From contig JAKSZU010000002.1 of assembly GCA_026018925.1 (NCBI GenBank), positions 155,489,900 through 155,553,899 of the forward strand: a stretch of 64,000 bases of DNA. The letters run 5' to 3'. The notes beneath the pieces are model-generated. The model ran no database searches and was not told the DNA's origin. It saw only the letters and a program-made list of their open reading frames with translations. This DNA comes from Tupaia tana (lineage: Eukaryota > Chordata > Mammalia > Scandentia > Tupaiidae). The translations under genes were made by a program, and so were the position numbers. Of the stretch, positions 22,200 to 33,551 are shown one piece after another (positions within the stretch are counted from its first letter, which is position 1; each line of letters starts with the position of its first letter).

Positions 22200-23094
22200 T
22201 GAAGCTTCTATGCTTAACTCAAAAAGTTTCTTCATTCCAATGGCATCTACTGCTTGGTCTAAGAAACTATCAATACATCAAAAAGATACTTTTCACACCT
22301 AGGAATGTGCTAAATTGCTCATTTGAGTTATTCCTTCATCTCATAAGCAAGTTTTTTTTCCAACACATTGTATATATGCTAGGGACACCCAAGGAGAATT
22401 AGGTTCATGAATCATTACGTGGGCTACAGTGTCCACTCGGTTGGTGCGGTGATCAGGGCGTGCACGCTGTGCCTATAGTGGTGACGTTAGCTCCCCTGAC
22501 TCGGGAGACTGCTCTTACTTCTTTACGGGCACACCTGCCCCAAGGTGTGAACTCAAGACAAGCCAGCAGTGTCTCTACATCACCCATTCTAGCAATAACA
22601 AGCAGCTAACTACACAGACAAAAAAGGAATTTTCTACTTTCTTCTTATCAAAAAGGGAAGAGGGTTTGATTGGTTGGGTCACCCTGCGTTGAACTGTTTA
22701 AGCTACTGATTCCTTTGCACGCCTGTTCAGCTGAGTTTGATCATGCCCTACCAGTTCCTGACATTAATGTTCGCTCCAGGAATATTATGGCGTCTTGTCC
22801 CTTTTGCGGAGCATCACCTACTGGTCATTCAAGGTTCTACACCAACTGAGAAGCTTAATTGGGGAATATGCCTTGTACTTTAACATGCCTTTTTGTTTTT
22901 CTTTCCTGGAATTCAACTCCCTATCCCTACCCTGACTCCTGCCCAGTCACAGGTAGGGCAGCTGGAGAATCAGAGCCAGGGTGAGGAAGACCCCTGACCC
23001 GGGCGGGTTAGAGGAAAAGAATGCAAAAGGGTGACTCCGCCCTCACCAGCAGACGGGTGCCAAAGGCTGGAGCCTGCTTTCTACTAAAGGCACA
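22200..23094. other. Unassigned non-coding DNA
   Basis: No exon, RNA or named repeat found. Confidence 0.35.
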
Positions 23095-23215
23095 AACCCC
23101 GTCTGTGCGAGGAGTACAGTTGACCTGATGTCGCTGGGGGAGAAGAGGGTGGCCCAGTGGGTGGGAACGATGGAAGCTTTGTCACTAACTAGCTGATGGA
23201 GGTGTTTCAGGATAG
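23095..23215. repeat. Member 2 of the unnamed dispersed repeat
   Basis: GATGGAAGCTTTGTC at 23169-23183 and flanking similarity to 14925-15060. Confidence 0.5.
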
Positions 23216-23371
23216 AAATAGGGGTGAATTTAATGTAGGGACACAAGTGTTTCAAACAGGACGTTTCTCCCTCCCAATGTCCACCATCCTTGAGAAGAGC
23301 CAAAAGAAGAAAAAAATAATAAAAAAATGGTAATCTGTCTCAAAAGAGATTTTAAATGCACTAAAATTTTA

Positions 23372-23646
23372 AATATTATTATTTTTTATTGTCAGTAGCT
23401 GCATGCACTCACCAGAGAGAAATGAGAGACAAAGAGAGAGAGAGGGAGAGAGAGAGACAGAGAGGGGAGAAAGCACCCCAGGGTGTGATCACACGGCAAT
23501 CCCTTCTCCAATACTTCATCCTGTTTGGATTTGGGCATGCGTGCACACATGCCCGACATGTTTTTCAAAGCTCCAGAGCCAGGATTCAAACTGTGATTGA
23601 CCGTGTGGGATCTGGCTTCCTTAACCACTAGGTTATGGTGCGGGCC
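23372..23646 (-). mobile_element. Old SINE with purine-rich middle
   Basis: ATTATTTTTTATTGTCAGTA, AGAGAGAGAGGGAGAGAGAG, and CTAGGTTATGGTGCGGGCCC head complement. Confidence 0.82.
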
Positions 23647-23936
23647 CTACATTTTACTTTCAAAGTAATCAAAATTACCTTTTAAATGCCGTGGGTGATT
23701 TGATTCTTCTTCCACCTTTGCACAGAGGTGAAGATAGATTACATTGTCTAAAAATTTCTGTGAGCTTTGGTTAAAAATTAGCTTTCTAAAGATAAAGGAA
23801 AATGTGTTTCAATAAAAACTCCAAAATTTATATTTCTGTCTCTATGCAGGAAAATAATTTTTGTTCCTTTTATATTCTAGTTGTTAAATAATTGCCCCGG
23901 AGCGAATGGACACAGTAGAAAAATAAAACTGCCTTT

Positions 23937-24130
23937 TTTTTTTTTTTTTTTTTTTTTTAACTTCAGTGTCCTCAAAACTATCAGTGTGAATGTCTCCAAT
24001 CAAAATGATCTCCCCTTTTAACATGTTGGGGTTATTTTTGTTACTGTCCCTACCCTTCACTCTACAGTCAAAGCCTGCCATCCCGGTCTTGCAGTATTTG
24101 TGACTAATCAGGTCTGGCACAGATATCAGC
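23937..24130 (-). pseudogene. Possible 3' piece of a retrocopied transcript
   Basis: On the minus strand about 175 nt of non-repeat text end in a 22-nt poly(A) (poly(T) at 23937-23958). An open frame reads MLKGEIILIGDIHTDSFEDT just before the tail, but I cannot name a parent. It could equally be a SINE-free L1-mobilised fragment or chance. Confidence 0.3.
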
Positions 24131-24973
24131 AGTTGTTTTTAAAGATGTGCAAATTGTAAGCTTTTCTTTCAACTTAATCTTGCATATTTCATTCAAAACT
24201 ACTTCTTTAACATACCAAAGTCTGTCTTTGAACAAGTTAAGAAAATAAAATGTAGTTCCCAGTGGAGGGGATCTGCAAAGCAAATTTTAGCTGGTAAGTG
24301 AGGTACTTGGAGCAATGCATTGTTAATTCTTTGAAGTCTCTTGGGTATAAAGCAGATCATTGAAAATTCACTCAGCTAAACAAGGTCCAAACTAATCTTT
24401 TGGACTCTCCAAATGCTCAGACAAAAGTTAAGAGGAGTCTAGCCGTGGAAAAGTCTGACTGACTTAACATTCCCAGGTTGCCCGGCTCTGATTCCGGTAT
24501 ACAAAGTTATTTCTCAGAGCTGTGTCGATCTGAGGCGATGGATCCTATCTCTAAAATACACCTGTTGACTTGAGACCCCCAGATTTCAGAACTTTGGGGG
24601 CCCTTCTCTCCATAGCTAGACTCTTGCCAAGGGGAGAGGAAAACTAAGATTACCATTTCCTTTGTTAGTATCGCTCTCCGACAGCAGTCCCTCCTTTAGC
24701 AATGGTAAGGGTAATGTTTTTGCATGATCACTGACTGCAAGAGATAAGAGTATGTCTGGCATTCTGCACATCTGTGCACCTCTGCATGGCTACTTTGCTA
24801 AGAATCTCAGAACCAGGCCTGACTTTTGAAGCAGCTTCTGTTGAAATGACCAAGCCCTGGTGAACCGAGGAGGGGCGAAGGTGCTGCTGCTGAGTCAGAG
24901 AGACCAGGTTTTGGCTGGGGCTCCGTGTTAATTAAGTATGAAGCCCTCCCCAACATAACCTCTAGAGACCATT
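24131..24973. other. Unassigned non-coding DNA
   Basis: Lies downstream of the RPS4X retrocopy stop (minus orientation). No further gene recognised. Confidence 0.35.
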
Positions 24974-25730
24974 TCACTCACTGCTCAGTTGGGCTGCCAA
25001 TCTCTTGTCTCTCTCCTCAGCAATAGTGAGGTGGATACCTTTTCCTCGGGGAAGAGAAGTCCATGGCTTGTCGCTTTTGCCAATAACAAAAATGTTGGAG
25101 AGCCGAGTGGCAAAGCTGTTGTCATCGGCGTCTTTCACATGAACCACATCCAGAGAACAAAGGTGTCTCTCTCTGTGGGTGATCACACCAATTCTTCCCA
25201 AGTCAGCCCCTCCAGTCACCACACACAGGTTACCAGTGTGGAACTCGGAATCAGTCATCTTGCCAGGCTCCAAATCGATCTGAATGGGGTCGTTCCCCTT
25301 GGTGAGACGACCTGGATGAGGATGGTGTGAATGGGTCACTGGGTGAGGGATTTCTTCTGTGCCCACAAAGATTTTTCTCACTTTGCACAACTTGTCCTTG
25401 GCCTCCTCAGGTGGACAGCAAAATGACCCTTGGGGGGAAATTCTCTCCCATCTTGTAGTGCTAATGATATCCCTAAAACCAGCAGGCGAGGTTATGTCAG
25501 TATGGACTCTGCCATCAATCTTAATGAGTCGGTGCAAACGATCTTCTTTACTTCATCTCCTGTTAAGGCAGACTTAAGTCTGTTCTTTGGGACAACGAGG
25601 AGAAGAAGCCATTCCCTCAGCTGGTGGGGGCCATTGGATGGACGAGGAGCGAACACATTGGTCAATTTACCCAGCATCCAATGCTTTGGCGCTCTACCTG
25701 TGTCAGATGCTTCTTCGGGTCATGAGCCAG
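24974..25730 (-). pseudogene. RPS4X pseudogene: RPS4X processed pseudogene
   Basis: This is an intronless minus-strand copy of ribosomal protein S4 (40S subunit). Read on the minus strand it begins near 25730, where the start ATG is replaced by CTG, and passes through [14 protein letters not shown] and LTGDEVKKI (25492-25677). After a frameshift near 25540 it continues through [44 protein letters not shown] and [18 protein letters not shown], ending at a TGA at 24974-24976. The parent coding sequence is 792 nt; this copy spans 757 nt. Missing codons lie between DIIS and PEEAK (about 8) and around [10 protein letters not shown] (about 2). The lost start, frameshift, deletions and absent introns mark it as a dead retrocopy. 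A clear poly(A) tail is no longer visible beyond the stop, so it is not very recent. It lies antisense within the inferred ENPP6 intron. X- versus Y-type parent cannot be separated by eye; X is likelier. Confidence 0.93.
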
Positions 25731-25774
25731 AGCTGTGCTAGGAACAGAAAGGCTCTGTGCTTTCTGCTGAATGA

Positions 25775-25905
25775 CCCCTCCCTGCCTCTTCACTGAGCCA
25801 CTTGGAGCCTTAGTTCTGGCACCTACAAGATAAAGATAATCATATCTATTTTCTGGAGTTATGTTGAAGACTAAGACGCAAATAAAGCACCTTGTTCCAA
25901 ATGCA
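25775..25905 (+). mobile_element. MIR remnant
   Basis: CACTGAGCCACTTGGAGCCT, ACAAGATAAAGATAATCATA and AATAAAGCACCTTGTTCC in MIR sense order. Confidence 0.7.
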
Positions 25906-26013
25906 TAAGAGGCGGCCTAGGATGGTAACTGTTCTTCTTACTGGAGTCCCCCTTATCTGCAGCTTCTCTTTCCATGCCCAGTGATAGTAAATGGTGATCC
26001 AAAAATATTAAAT

Positions 26014-26325
26014 GGAGGGACCAGCAGTTGGCGTAATGGCTAATTTCTCTGAACTTGCATGTGGTCGACCGCAGTTTGAGTCCTGGACCCAGTGGCTTAA
26101 ACTCGCACTGAGCCCGTGTGCGTGCGTGCCCAAGATCCCTAGAGGAGAATGGGAGAAAAGGAATTGCGGCATGGCCATCATCCCCAGGGGGCTGATTTCT
26201 CGCTTTCTGTCTCTCTGTTTCTCTGTCTCTCTCTGTCTTTCTGGCGAGCTCAGGTGCCCTATAGCAAAACAAACAAAAACAAAAACAAAACAAACAAAAA
26301 ACCTTTCCAAAAAAAAAAAAAAAAA
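26014..26325 (+). mobile_element. SINE type A with lengthened A-rich 3' segment
   Basis: GGGACCAGCAGTTGGCGTAA head. An extra CAAACAAAAACAAAAAC stretch splits GCAAAA from CCTTTCC. Confidence 0.93.
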
Positions 26326-26449
26326 AGTCAGGAATCAAATGCTGGCAGGGCACCCCCTGAAGGCTCTAGAGAATGATCCTTGATTCTTCCCGCTTCTGGA
26401 AGCTGCAGGTGTTTGCTGGCTTATAGACAACCGTCCTACCCATGTCCCT

Positions 26450-26670
26450 TCACATATGTCTCTTTCCTTTGTACGTGTCTGTCTGTGTCCAAATTCTCCT
26501 TTTTACAGGGACACCAGTCATACTGGCTTACCTTAATGACCTCGTTTTTACATGATGACCTTGTAAAGAGCCAATCACCAGATAAAGTCACATTCTGAGA
26601 TCCTGGATTGGGGCTTTGGCACAACTTTTTTGGGGGGTGAGGTCACAGTTCAACCCATAGCAAAGGCACT
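26450..26670 (+). mobile_element. Ancient LTR- or L1-type remnant
   Basis: GGGACACCAGTCATACTGG, TTAATGACCTCG, AAGTCACATTCTGAGAT and CAGTTCAACCCATAGCA in the order of a well-known mammalian repeat. Confidence 0.7.
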
Positions 26671-26754
26671 CAGAACCTGGAATACCTACAACAGAGCAAC
26701 CATTACATATGTGCTGAATATTTTTATTTTTAATATTTAGTGTACTGTAGCCAA

Positions 26755-26860
26755 GGAAGTTTTTTCCCATTTTAGAGATAGGAAAAGTGAGGCTTTGAGA
26801 AGAAGCAACCTCTATTCCCACAGCTGGGAAGTGGGAAGATCCCTTCCAAACTAGTCTGAG
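26755..26860 (-). mobile_element. MIR fragment
   Basis: CCCATTTTAGAGATAGGAAA, GTGAGGCTTTGAGAAG, CACAGCTGGGAAGTGGGA. Confidence 0.75.
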
Positions 26861-27289
26861 GGCCCCTATGTCTGCCACCTCCCCACTGTACCCGCTGTCT
26901 TCCAGAGGTGGACAGGCCACCCTCAGCTGGTTCCATGTCCTTTCACACATGGTTATAATCCGGATCGCCAGTGGGTGGCCCCAGAGGCCTGCCTGCAGCT
27001 CCAGACTCAGCTTGCGTGCTGCCTCTGAGCAAAACCATGTATGTTCTTAAAGGATGATTTCCAAGGCCCTTATGAATGTGCTGTAACAACCTGCATTTAT
27101 ACCATCGTGTTTTGATTAAATTGATGTGCCTACAATATACCCTTATTTTCTCCTTTATAACAAGATGTTTTGATATCTAGTAGACATAGCCACAATGAAG
27201 TGACACTGTATCTAACGGAAACACATGTGGACCTCAGAAAAACAAAACAAATGGCTTTAGAAATTTAAGATTAATATCACCTTTTTAAA
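26861..27289. other. Unassigned non-coding DNA
   Basis: No feature supported. Confidence 0.35.
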
Positions 27290-27314
27290 AAAAGAATTGT
27301 TTTTTAATTAAACT

Positions 27315-27345
<31 letters not shown>

Positions 27346-27490
27346 TTTTAATTTGACCAGAAAGGGACAGAGCAAGAAAGAGAGAGAGAGAGGGAAAGTG
27401 AGGAAGCGAGCCAACAGATCCGGGACTCAAACCACGGTTGGCCATGTGGGAGTCCAGCACCCTTAACCACCATGCCACCTGCTGGCCCCA
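27290..27490 (-). mobile_element. SINE type B
   Basis: ATTTATTTATTT tail, AATTTGACCAGAAAGGGACA, CCACCTGCTGGCCCC. Flanks ATTAATATCACCTTT and ATTAATAGCACTTT. Confidence 0.93.
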
Positions 27491-27772
27491 ATTAATAGCA
27501 CTTTCTACAAGTGACTACACCAGCAATTAAGAAAGCTTTTATATATCAATAATTAAGAAATTTTTCATTGATTACAGAACCTGATCATTTAGTGACATAA
27601 CCAGCTATGCTGTTGTTTTATGCATGTATGTTTTGAGACATAAACAACATGGGTAAAAAAGGAAGTGACGAGGTTTCACCCTGACATTGACATATGTTTT
27701 GTGTTCCAGAGCATGACTATAAGCACTCATCTATTATCATCATGAAAAGTGAAGTGCAAAGAACATTCACTA

Positions 27773-28017
27773 GCTATTTATTTATTTAGCCAAAGGGGAT
27801 GTGCACTCATCAAAGAGAGACAGAGAGAGGAAGAAGAGTGAGAAAGCAACCCCTGCATGGGCCATGACCACACCGCGATCCCTCCTCTTCCATTTTGAGA
27901 GTTGGGCATGCCCGCAACACATGCCAGGGCGTTTCTCCAGCTGCTGAGTCTGGGACTTAGTCCCACACGGTCAGCCACGCGGGATCTGGCTCTATTAGCT
28001 AGCAGGCCACAGGCCAG
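27773..28017 (-). mobile_element. Old SINE
   Basis: TATTTATTTATTTAGCCAAA, AGAAAGCAACCCCTGCATGG, GCAGGCCACAGGCCAGC. Confidence 0.78.
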
Positions 28018-28230
28018 CATGGACATTATTAAAAGGGAAGAGATCAAGGTTCAAGTCACCCTTCGTTCTTTGCCCCTCTACTCCACACACTGTTTGTTAG
28101 AATTAAGGCCTTGGGAAAATATTTAACTCTTGTACTCCTAATTTTATAAAAAATACATATAAATACAGCAAGCTATTTCTTACCTCTGAAATATTTAGTA
28201 TATATTGGGTTATTGGGAAAGTCATGACAC

Positions 28231-28500
28231 TTTTTTTTTTTTTTTTTTTTGAGAGGTTTTTGCTATTGGGTGTGTGGGCTCACCAGAAAGACAGAAAGAG
28301 ACAGAGAGACAGAAAGCAAGAAATCACCCTCCAGGAGGAATGGTCACGCCACAATCCCTTCTCCTCCATTCTCCTCTCAGGATCTTGGGCACGCACGCAC
28401 ATGTGCCCTGCGTGAGTTAAAGACACCAGGTCCGGGACTCGAACCGCAGTCGACTACATGGGAGTTCAGCGACATAGCCATTATGCTAACTTCTGTTCCC
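28231..28500 (-). mobile_element. SINE type A, first of a same-target pair
   Basis: Flanked by CATGACAC (28223-28230) and GATGACAC (28501-28508). Confidence 0.95.
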
Positions 28501-28508
28501 GATGACAC

Positions 28509-28780
28509 ATTTTTTTTTCTTTTTTTTGGAGAGGTTTTTGCTACAGGGCGCGTGCGTTCACCAGACAGACAGAGAGAGACAGAGAGATAGAAAGCAAGAA
28601 ATTACCCCCCAGAGGGGATGGCCACGCCGTAATCCCTTCTCCTCCATTCTCCTCTCGGGATCTTGGGCACGCACACACATGCGCCCGGCATGAGTTTAAG
28701 CTGCTGGGTCCGGGACTTGAACCACGGTTGACTACGTGGGAGTCCAGTGACATAGCCATTATGCTAACTGCTGGTCCCCC
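28509..28780 (-). mobile_element. SINE type A, second of a same-target pair
   Basis: Flanked by GATGACAC at 28501-28508 and 28781-28788. Same orientation as its neighbour, with a different tail (T9CT8). Confidence 0.95.
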
Positions 28781-28799
28781 GATGACACACTTTTGTATA

Positions 28800-29774
28800 G
28801 GAAAACTGGTCATGACTTTGTCGATGACAATATATAAAACACAGAGAGCTATTTCTTACCTCTGGAATTATAGGGGGAAGGTTAGACCAGGAGGCCACCT
28901 GAGTTCCCTTCTGTACCTTAGCTGTGCGTGGTACCGTAAGAGCTCACAAGTTCCTGTGTAGGTGACACTCTGCTGTGTGGTCTCTGGAATTTACATGATC
29001 CCTACCCACATGATTGACATGACTTCCTTAAAAACTTCCTGTCTGAGAGTTTTCTTTGACCACTGTGTGGAAGTTATTCATCTGTCCATTTGCGCTGTTC
29101 CATTCTCCTTATTCTGCCTTGAGCTTTGGGGCTGAATGTGATGGATGATGTCCCTGGACTGTGGGAGGAGAATGGGGTCAGAGTTCCCACTCCATGGGGT
29201 CCCTGCTGGCCACACCTCCTTTTCTTGCTCTTCAACCCTTGGGGACAGGGTGGGTGGGTGTCATGGCTCCTTGCTACCATTAATCCTGGATGGCTTCACC
29301 ATGGGCTCCTCTCAGCCCTGCCCCTCATTGAAAATAGGCCCTTAATTAAATTCTACTCTGTCCCTGGATTTCCAGAAGCTTGACTGAGCCAAGCTATGAC
29401 TACCCTGACTTATACTGACATAATGCAATGATCAATTCATAATCCATAGCATGGCGAGTATATCATCTTTCAACGAAAACAAATGCTGAGTGTGATGAAA
29501 TTCTACATTCTACCCACAGGAAAAATACCCTCCCTTTCCCCCTTTCCCCCTTTGCATGTGCGTTGCCTCTGTCTGCAGGTTCCTGGTGGCTGAAAAGCCC
29601 TACTGAGCTTTCAAGTCCCTGCTTCTACAAGAAGCCCAGCCTGGCTCTTCAAACAGACTTGGCTTGTCCTCGGTCCACATTCCTACCTGCTCTGTGTGGG
29701 CTCCTCGCCCCACGTCTCGTGTTTTACTGTGACTGTGCAATAGGCAGAAATGAAGGCTGCTTTTCATAGCAACA
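28800..29774. other. Unassigned non-coding DNA
   Basis: No gene or confidently named repeat. Confidence 0.35.
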
Positions 29775-29945
29775 GTTAGAGTTACCAGATCAAATTCAAG
29801 ACATCCAGGTAAAGATGAATGTTAGGTAAACAACTAATCATTGTTAGGTCTTAAGAGAGATTTGGGACATAGTTACCGTAAAAAAAATATATATCGCTCT
29901 CTGAAATTCAAATTTAACTGGAAACTCTCTGTATTTTTCTGTTTT
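29775..29945. repeat. Palindromic ancient repeat
   Basis: Left arm AGTTACCAGATCAAATTCAA / GACATCCAGGTAAAGATGAA. Right arm CTGAAATTCAAATTTAACTG / GAAACTCTCTGTATTTT. They form a degraded inverted repeat of a type common in mammals. A related fragment is at 32455-32515 (AAGTCTGGTAACCCTAATG). Confidence 0.55.
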
Positions 29946-30022
29946 CTTTCCCTTCCTTCTGTTCTCCTTCACTTTTCTCCCTCTTCTTTCCTTCTCTCCT
30001 CCTCCTCCTCCTCCTTCTCCTT
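29938..30022. repeat. Pyrimidine tract
   Basis: About 85 nt of almost pure C/T ending in (CTC)n. Confidence 0.93.
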
Positions 30023-30537
30023 TGCATTCTATGAGCTATGCAAATTTAGGAATGGAGTAGGCACTCTGGAAGGCTAAATTGCTTTTTGAGAAAACTTTGA
30101 GGCTTGGAGAGAAGTTTGGAGGCGGGCGACGTAGAGAACAGAGAAGATATATCGACAGGGGCCTGGTGCGGCCCAGGCAGAAGTAGCTGAGAGGACGTGT
30201 AGGAAAGTGGGTGTCCGCTATTCCATTGCAGTCGGTCTTTCTGTCCTCCCCACACTGAATCCACAATAAAGTTCACCCACTTGTGCATACATAGCGTGAG
30301 GAGTTTTCTTTGTGTAGTAGGTAAGGGCTAAGCTTCATTTCTCAGGGCTAGATTTATGGAAGCAGGAGTCGGAAGATGCCTGCCATGTGAATCTCCCGGG
30401 GGATTTGCAAGACTCTTGGTAGACACAGAGCGAAAGCTGCAGCGAAGCTCTGGATCGCAGCTGTCGGTGTGAGTGTCTCCCTAGTAACGCTAATGTAAGT
30501 TCCTATTGGCAGGCTCACCACAAGCTATGTCCATGTA
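30023..30537. other. Unique DNA with a possible LTR-like end
   Basis: CCACAATAAAGTTCACCCAC near 30260 carries AATAAA in LTR-like context; otherwise nothing. Confidence 0.3.
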
Positions 30538-30567
30538 CAGTCCTGCGCTGCTTAACAAGGAGAACAC

Positions 30568-30831
30568 GGGAACCAGCAGATGGCGTAATGGTTACGTCGC
30601 TGGACTCCCACGGAGTCGGCAGCAGTTCCAATTTCAGACCCAGCGACTTAAAAGTCTAGTGGACATGTGTGTGCGCGTGTGCCCAAAATCCTGAGAGGAG
30701 ACTGTTGGAGAAGGGACTGTGGCATGGCCATCCCCTCAGGGAGTGATTTTTTTGCTTTCTATCTCTCTTTCTGGTGAGCACAGATGCCCTATAGCAAAAA
30801 TCTCTATCTAAAAAAAAAAAAAAAAAAAAAA
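30568..30831 (+). mobile_element. SINE type A inside the Tigger-like element
   Basis: Head GGGAACCAGCAGATGGCGTA, poly(A) of about 20 at the 3' end. It interrupts the transposon shortly after its left terminus; AAGGAGAACACG before and AAGGGAATACG after are the likely target duplication. Confidence 0.9.
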
Positions 30832-31404
30832 GGGAATACGATACAACCCATGTGTCAGCAGGTGAGTGTGTCATTGGTTGGCCACCAGATGCACTTACTC
30901 AGACCCTGTGGGTATGGCCTACTACACGCCTGGACTGTGTGTCACAGCCTGTTGCTCCTAGGCTACCAGCCAGTACAGCAGACTACTGTGCTGAATACTG
31001 TAGGCAATTGTCACACAGTGGTAAGTGTTTCTGTGGCTTAACATTTCTAAACATAGAAAAGGTGGAGTAAAAATATGTTACAAAAGATTGGAAAATGGTA
31101 CAGCTGGATAGGGCACTTATAAATAAAGGCTTGGCGACTGGAAGTCGTGCTGAGGGAGTGAGTGAGTGAGTGGTGAGGGGATATGACGGCCTAGCACTGT
31201 ACACCACTGTAGACTTTATACACATTGTACACTAATGAAAATACCCTACGTTTATTTAAAATGTTTTCTCCCATAGTAAATCCACCGTAGCTTACTGTAA
31301 CTTTTTTACTTTATAAGTGTTTTCATTTTGTAAAACTTTTTCACTCTTTATAATAATGTTTAGCTTGAAACACACATGCATTGTACAGCTGTGAAAAATA
31401 TTTT

Positions 31405-31715
31405 TGGGGCCAGCTCATGGCATGGTGATTAAAACCACTAGATCCCACATGACCAACTGTGTGGTTCAAGTCCTGGACCTGCTGGCTTGAGAAACACACT
31501 GGGTGTGTATGTGTGTGTATGTGTGTGTGTGTGCGTGCGTGTGCACCCAAACACCTGAAAGAGGGAGAGCTGGAGCAGCAGGAATTGTGCTGTGACCATT
31601 CCACATGGTGACTTCCCTCTCTTCCTCTTTCTGTCTCTCTCTCCATTTATCTCTGGTGAGAATATGAGCTCTCTGGTAAAATTTAAATGTGTGTGTGTGT
31701 GTGTGTGTGTGTGTT
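31405..31715 (+). mobile_element. Old SINE with internal and terminal GT repeats
   Basis: Head GGGGCCAGCTCATGGCATGG. The middle GTGCGTGCGTG core has become a (GT) tract at 31506-31540, and a second (GT)14 follows the 3' end at 31687-31715. It sits within the Tigger-like element. Confidence 0.82.
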
Positions 31716-32337
31716 TCCTTTTTTTATGTCTTATTCTGTAAGCTTTCTTTGTGTTTTTTAATTAAATCTTTTTCTTTTAAAATATTTTGTTACAAACTAA
31801 GACACAAAGACACCCACAAGCCCAAGCCACACAGGGTCAATATCATTGACTTCCACCTTCATATCTTGTCCTACTGGAAGGGCCATGAAGAGAAAAACAA
31901 CACGAGGCTACATCAAGCACAAAAGAAAATGATGCAATCAAGAAACATAATAGTCATGACATGTATGAGGCTGCTACTGGCGTAGCACTTTTTTTTTTTT
32001 TAAGAATAAGGAATAGATTCTAAAATATCAGTAAAAGATATAGTAAATATATAAACCAGTAACATGGGCATTTATTATCATTATCAAGTATTATGTACTG
32101 TATGTAATTGTGTATTTGCTGTACGTGTACTTTTATACAACTGGCGGGACATTGGGGGTGTTTACACCAGCATCGCCATGAGCACAGGACTATACTGTCT
32201 TGTGCTGCAGATGCTATGATGGCTACAGTGTCACTAAGCAACAGGAATTTTTCAGCTTCATTGTAATCTTAAGGGACTCCTGTTACATATGTGGTCTGTC
32301 GTCGTTGACTGAAAAGTCATCATGCGGTGCAAGACTG

Positions 32338-32877
32338 TATCTATGTGTGTATGTGAGTATCCCCCCACACACAGACACACACAGAGATTCCTTGTTTTGT
32401 ACAATTCAGTTCTGCACAAAATTCAGTTACCACAGTTTAGTTGAATACTAGTTCTCCTAGGACGTGATTTAAATTTTAGTTACCACAAAATATTAGCTAA
32501 AATAAGTCTGGTAACCCTAATGTAGCAATTGTAGCATACACTGTAACCTTCACTTCTAGCTCCTCAGTCTACAAATTGATATGTAAACATAAATTTGCAT
32601 TGTGAACAGTGACCAATCACATCGTCTCTTTCAATGTCTGCGGATGTTTGGTTGCTGGTCATTTGTTAGTTAGCTCATGCACAGACAGCAGAGCATGCAG
32701 TTGTGCTATCTTCTTGTCTCCCTGTGATAAACTCAGATCATTTAACTTAATGCATCACTAATGTTGGATAATGCTCCAGGTTTTCTCAATTCCATGGAGC
32801 ACTTGGAATAATATATAAAAATATATTTTTTTGTTTTGCTACATAGACGACTTCAATCACCTAACAAATAAGCCAAT
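32338..32877. other. Unassigned DNA with old repeat fragments
   Basis: A (CA)-rich stretch at 32364-32385 and the palindromic-repeat fragment at 32455-32515; the rest is unrecognised. Confidence 0.4.
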
Positions 32878-32890
32878 GAGTGATTTCACT

Positions 32891-33160
32891 TTTTTTTTTT
32901 TTGAGAGGTTTTTTTTTTTGCTATAGGCCGCATGTGCTCGCCAGACAGACAGAGAGAGACATAGAGACAGAAAGCGAGAAATCACCCCACAGAGGGGATG
33001 GTCACGCTGCAATCCCTTCTCCTCCATTCTCCTCTCGGGATCTTGGACACGCACGCACACGTGCCCGGCATGAGTTTTAAGCCACCGGGTCTGGGACGTG
33101 AACCGCGGTCGACTACGTGGGAGTCCAGCGACATAGCCATTATGCTAACTGCTGGTTCCC
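32891..33160 (-). mobile_element. SINE type A
   Basis: GAGTGATTTCACTTTTT flanks both sides (from 32878 and 33161-33177). An extra T run interrupts GAGAGGTTTTTTTTTTTGCT. Confidence 0.96.
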
Positions 33161-33551
33161 GAGTGATTTCACTTTTTAAAGCCTATTCTTTTAGATATAC
33201 TTTCAGATAGACTACTGGTGCTACAGTAGGGGATCATGCAATTTCTTTAGCAGAACTTTGAAAATAATATCGTGGGATTTCTAAAAGTTCATAAAAAATG
33301 GAATTAAAGAATGAGTTTGTTTTGAGACCCATACATAGCTTTTTTTCATAATACTCATTTTCATAAACTTTTTGAAGATTCATCATATAGCTTGAAGCAT
33401 GCAGCTAAAATATTCAAGCATCATTGCAAAAAGTGACAGTTGGCAACACGTGTACAAGGTGACAGAAACTTTTACTCCACTGGGAAATAACTTTGCAGGA
33501 TTTGAATCAAATGGTAATGGAATTATAGGAGAAACAGTTGACTATATGAAT

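Larger units (their letters stand above)
30538..32337 (+). mobile_element. Tigger-like DNA transposon with both ends
   Basis: The left end begins TA|CAGTCCTGCGCTGCTTAAC. The right end finishes GCGGTGCAAGACTG|TA, so the termini are inverted repeats beginning CAGTC and flanked by TA, as expected for pogo/Tigger elements of the Tc1-mariner superfamily. The interior matches a familiar mammalian element (segments such as CTGAATACTGTAGGCAATTG). Two SINEs inserted later (30568-30831 and 31405-31688), leaving about 1.2 kb of transposon. It has no intact transposase frame. The exact family name is from memory and uncertain. Confidence 0.82.

Noticed and set aside
24989-25741. Plus-strand frames over the RPS4X retrocopy
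   Set aside because: Antisense shadows of the ribosomal-protein sequence.
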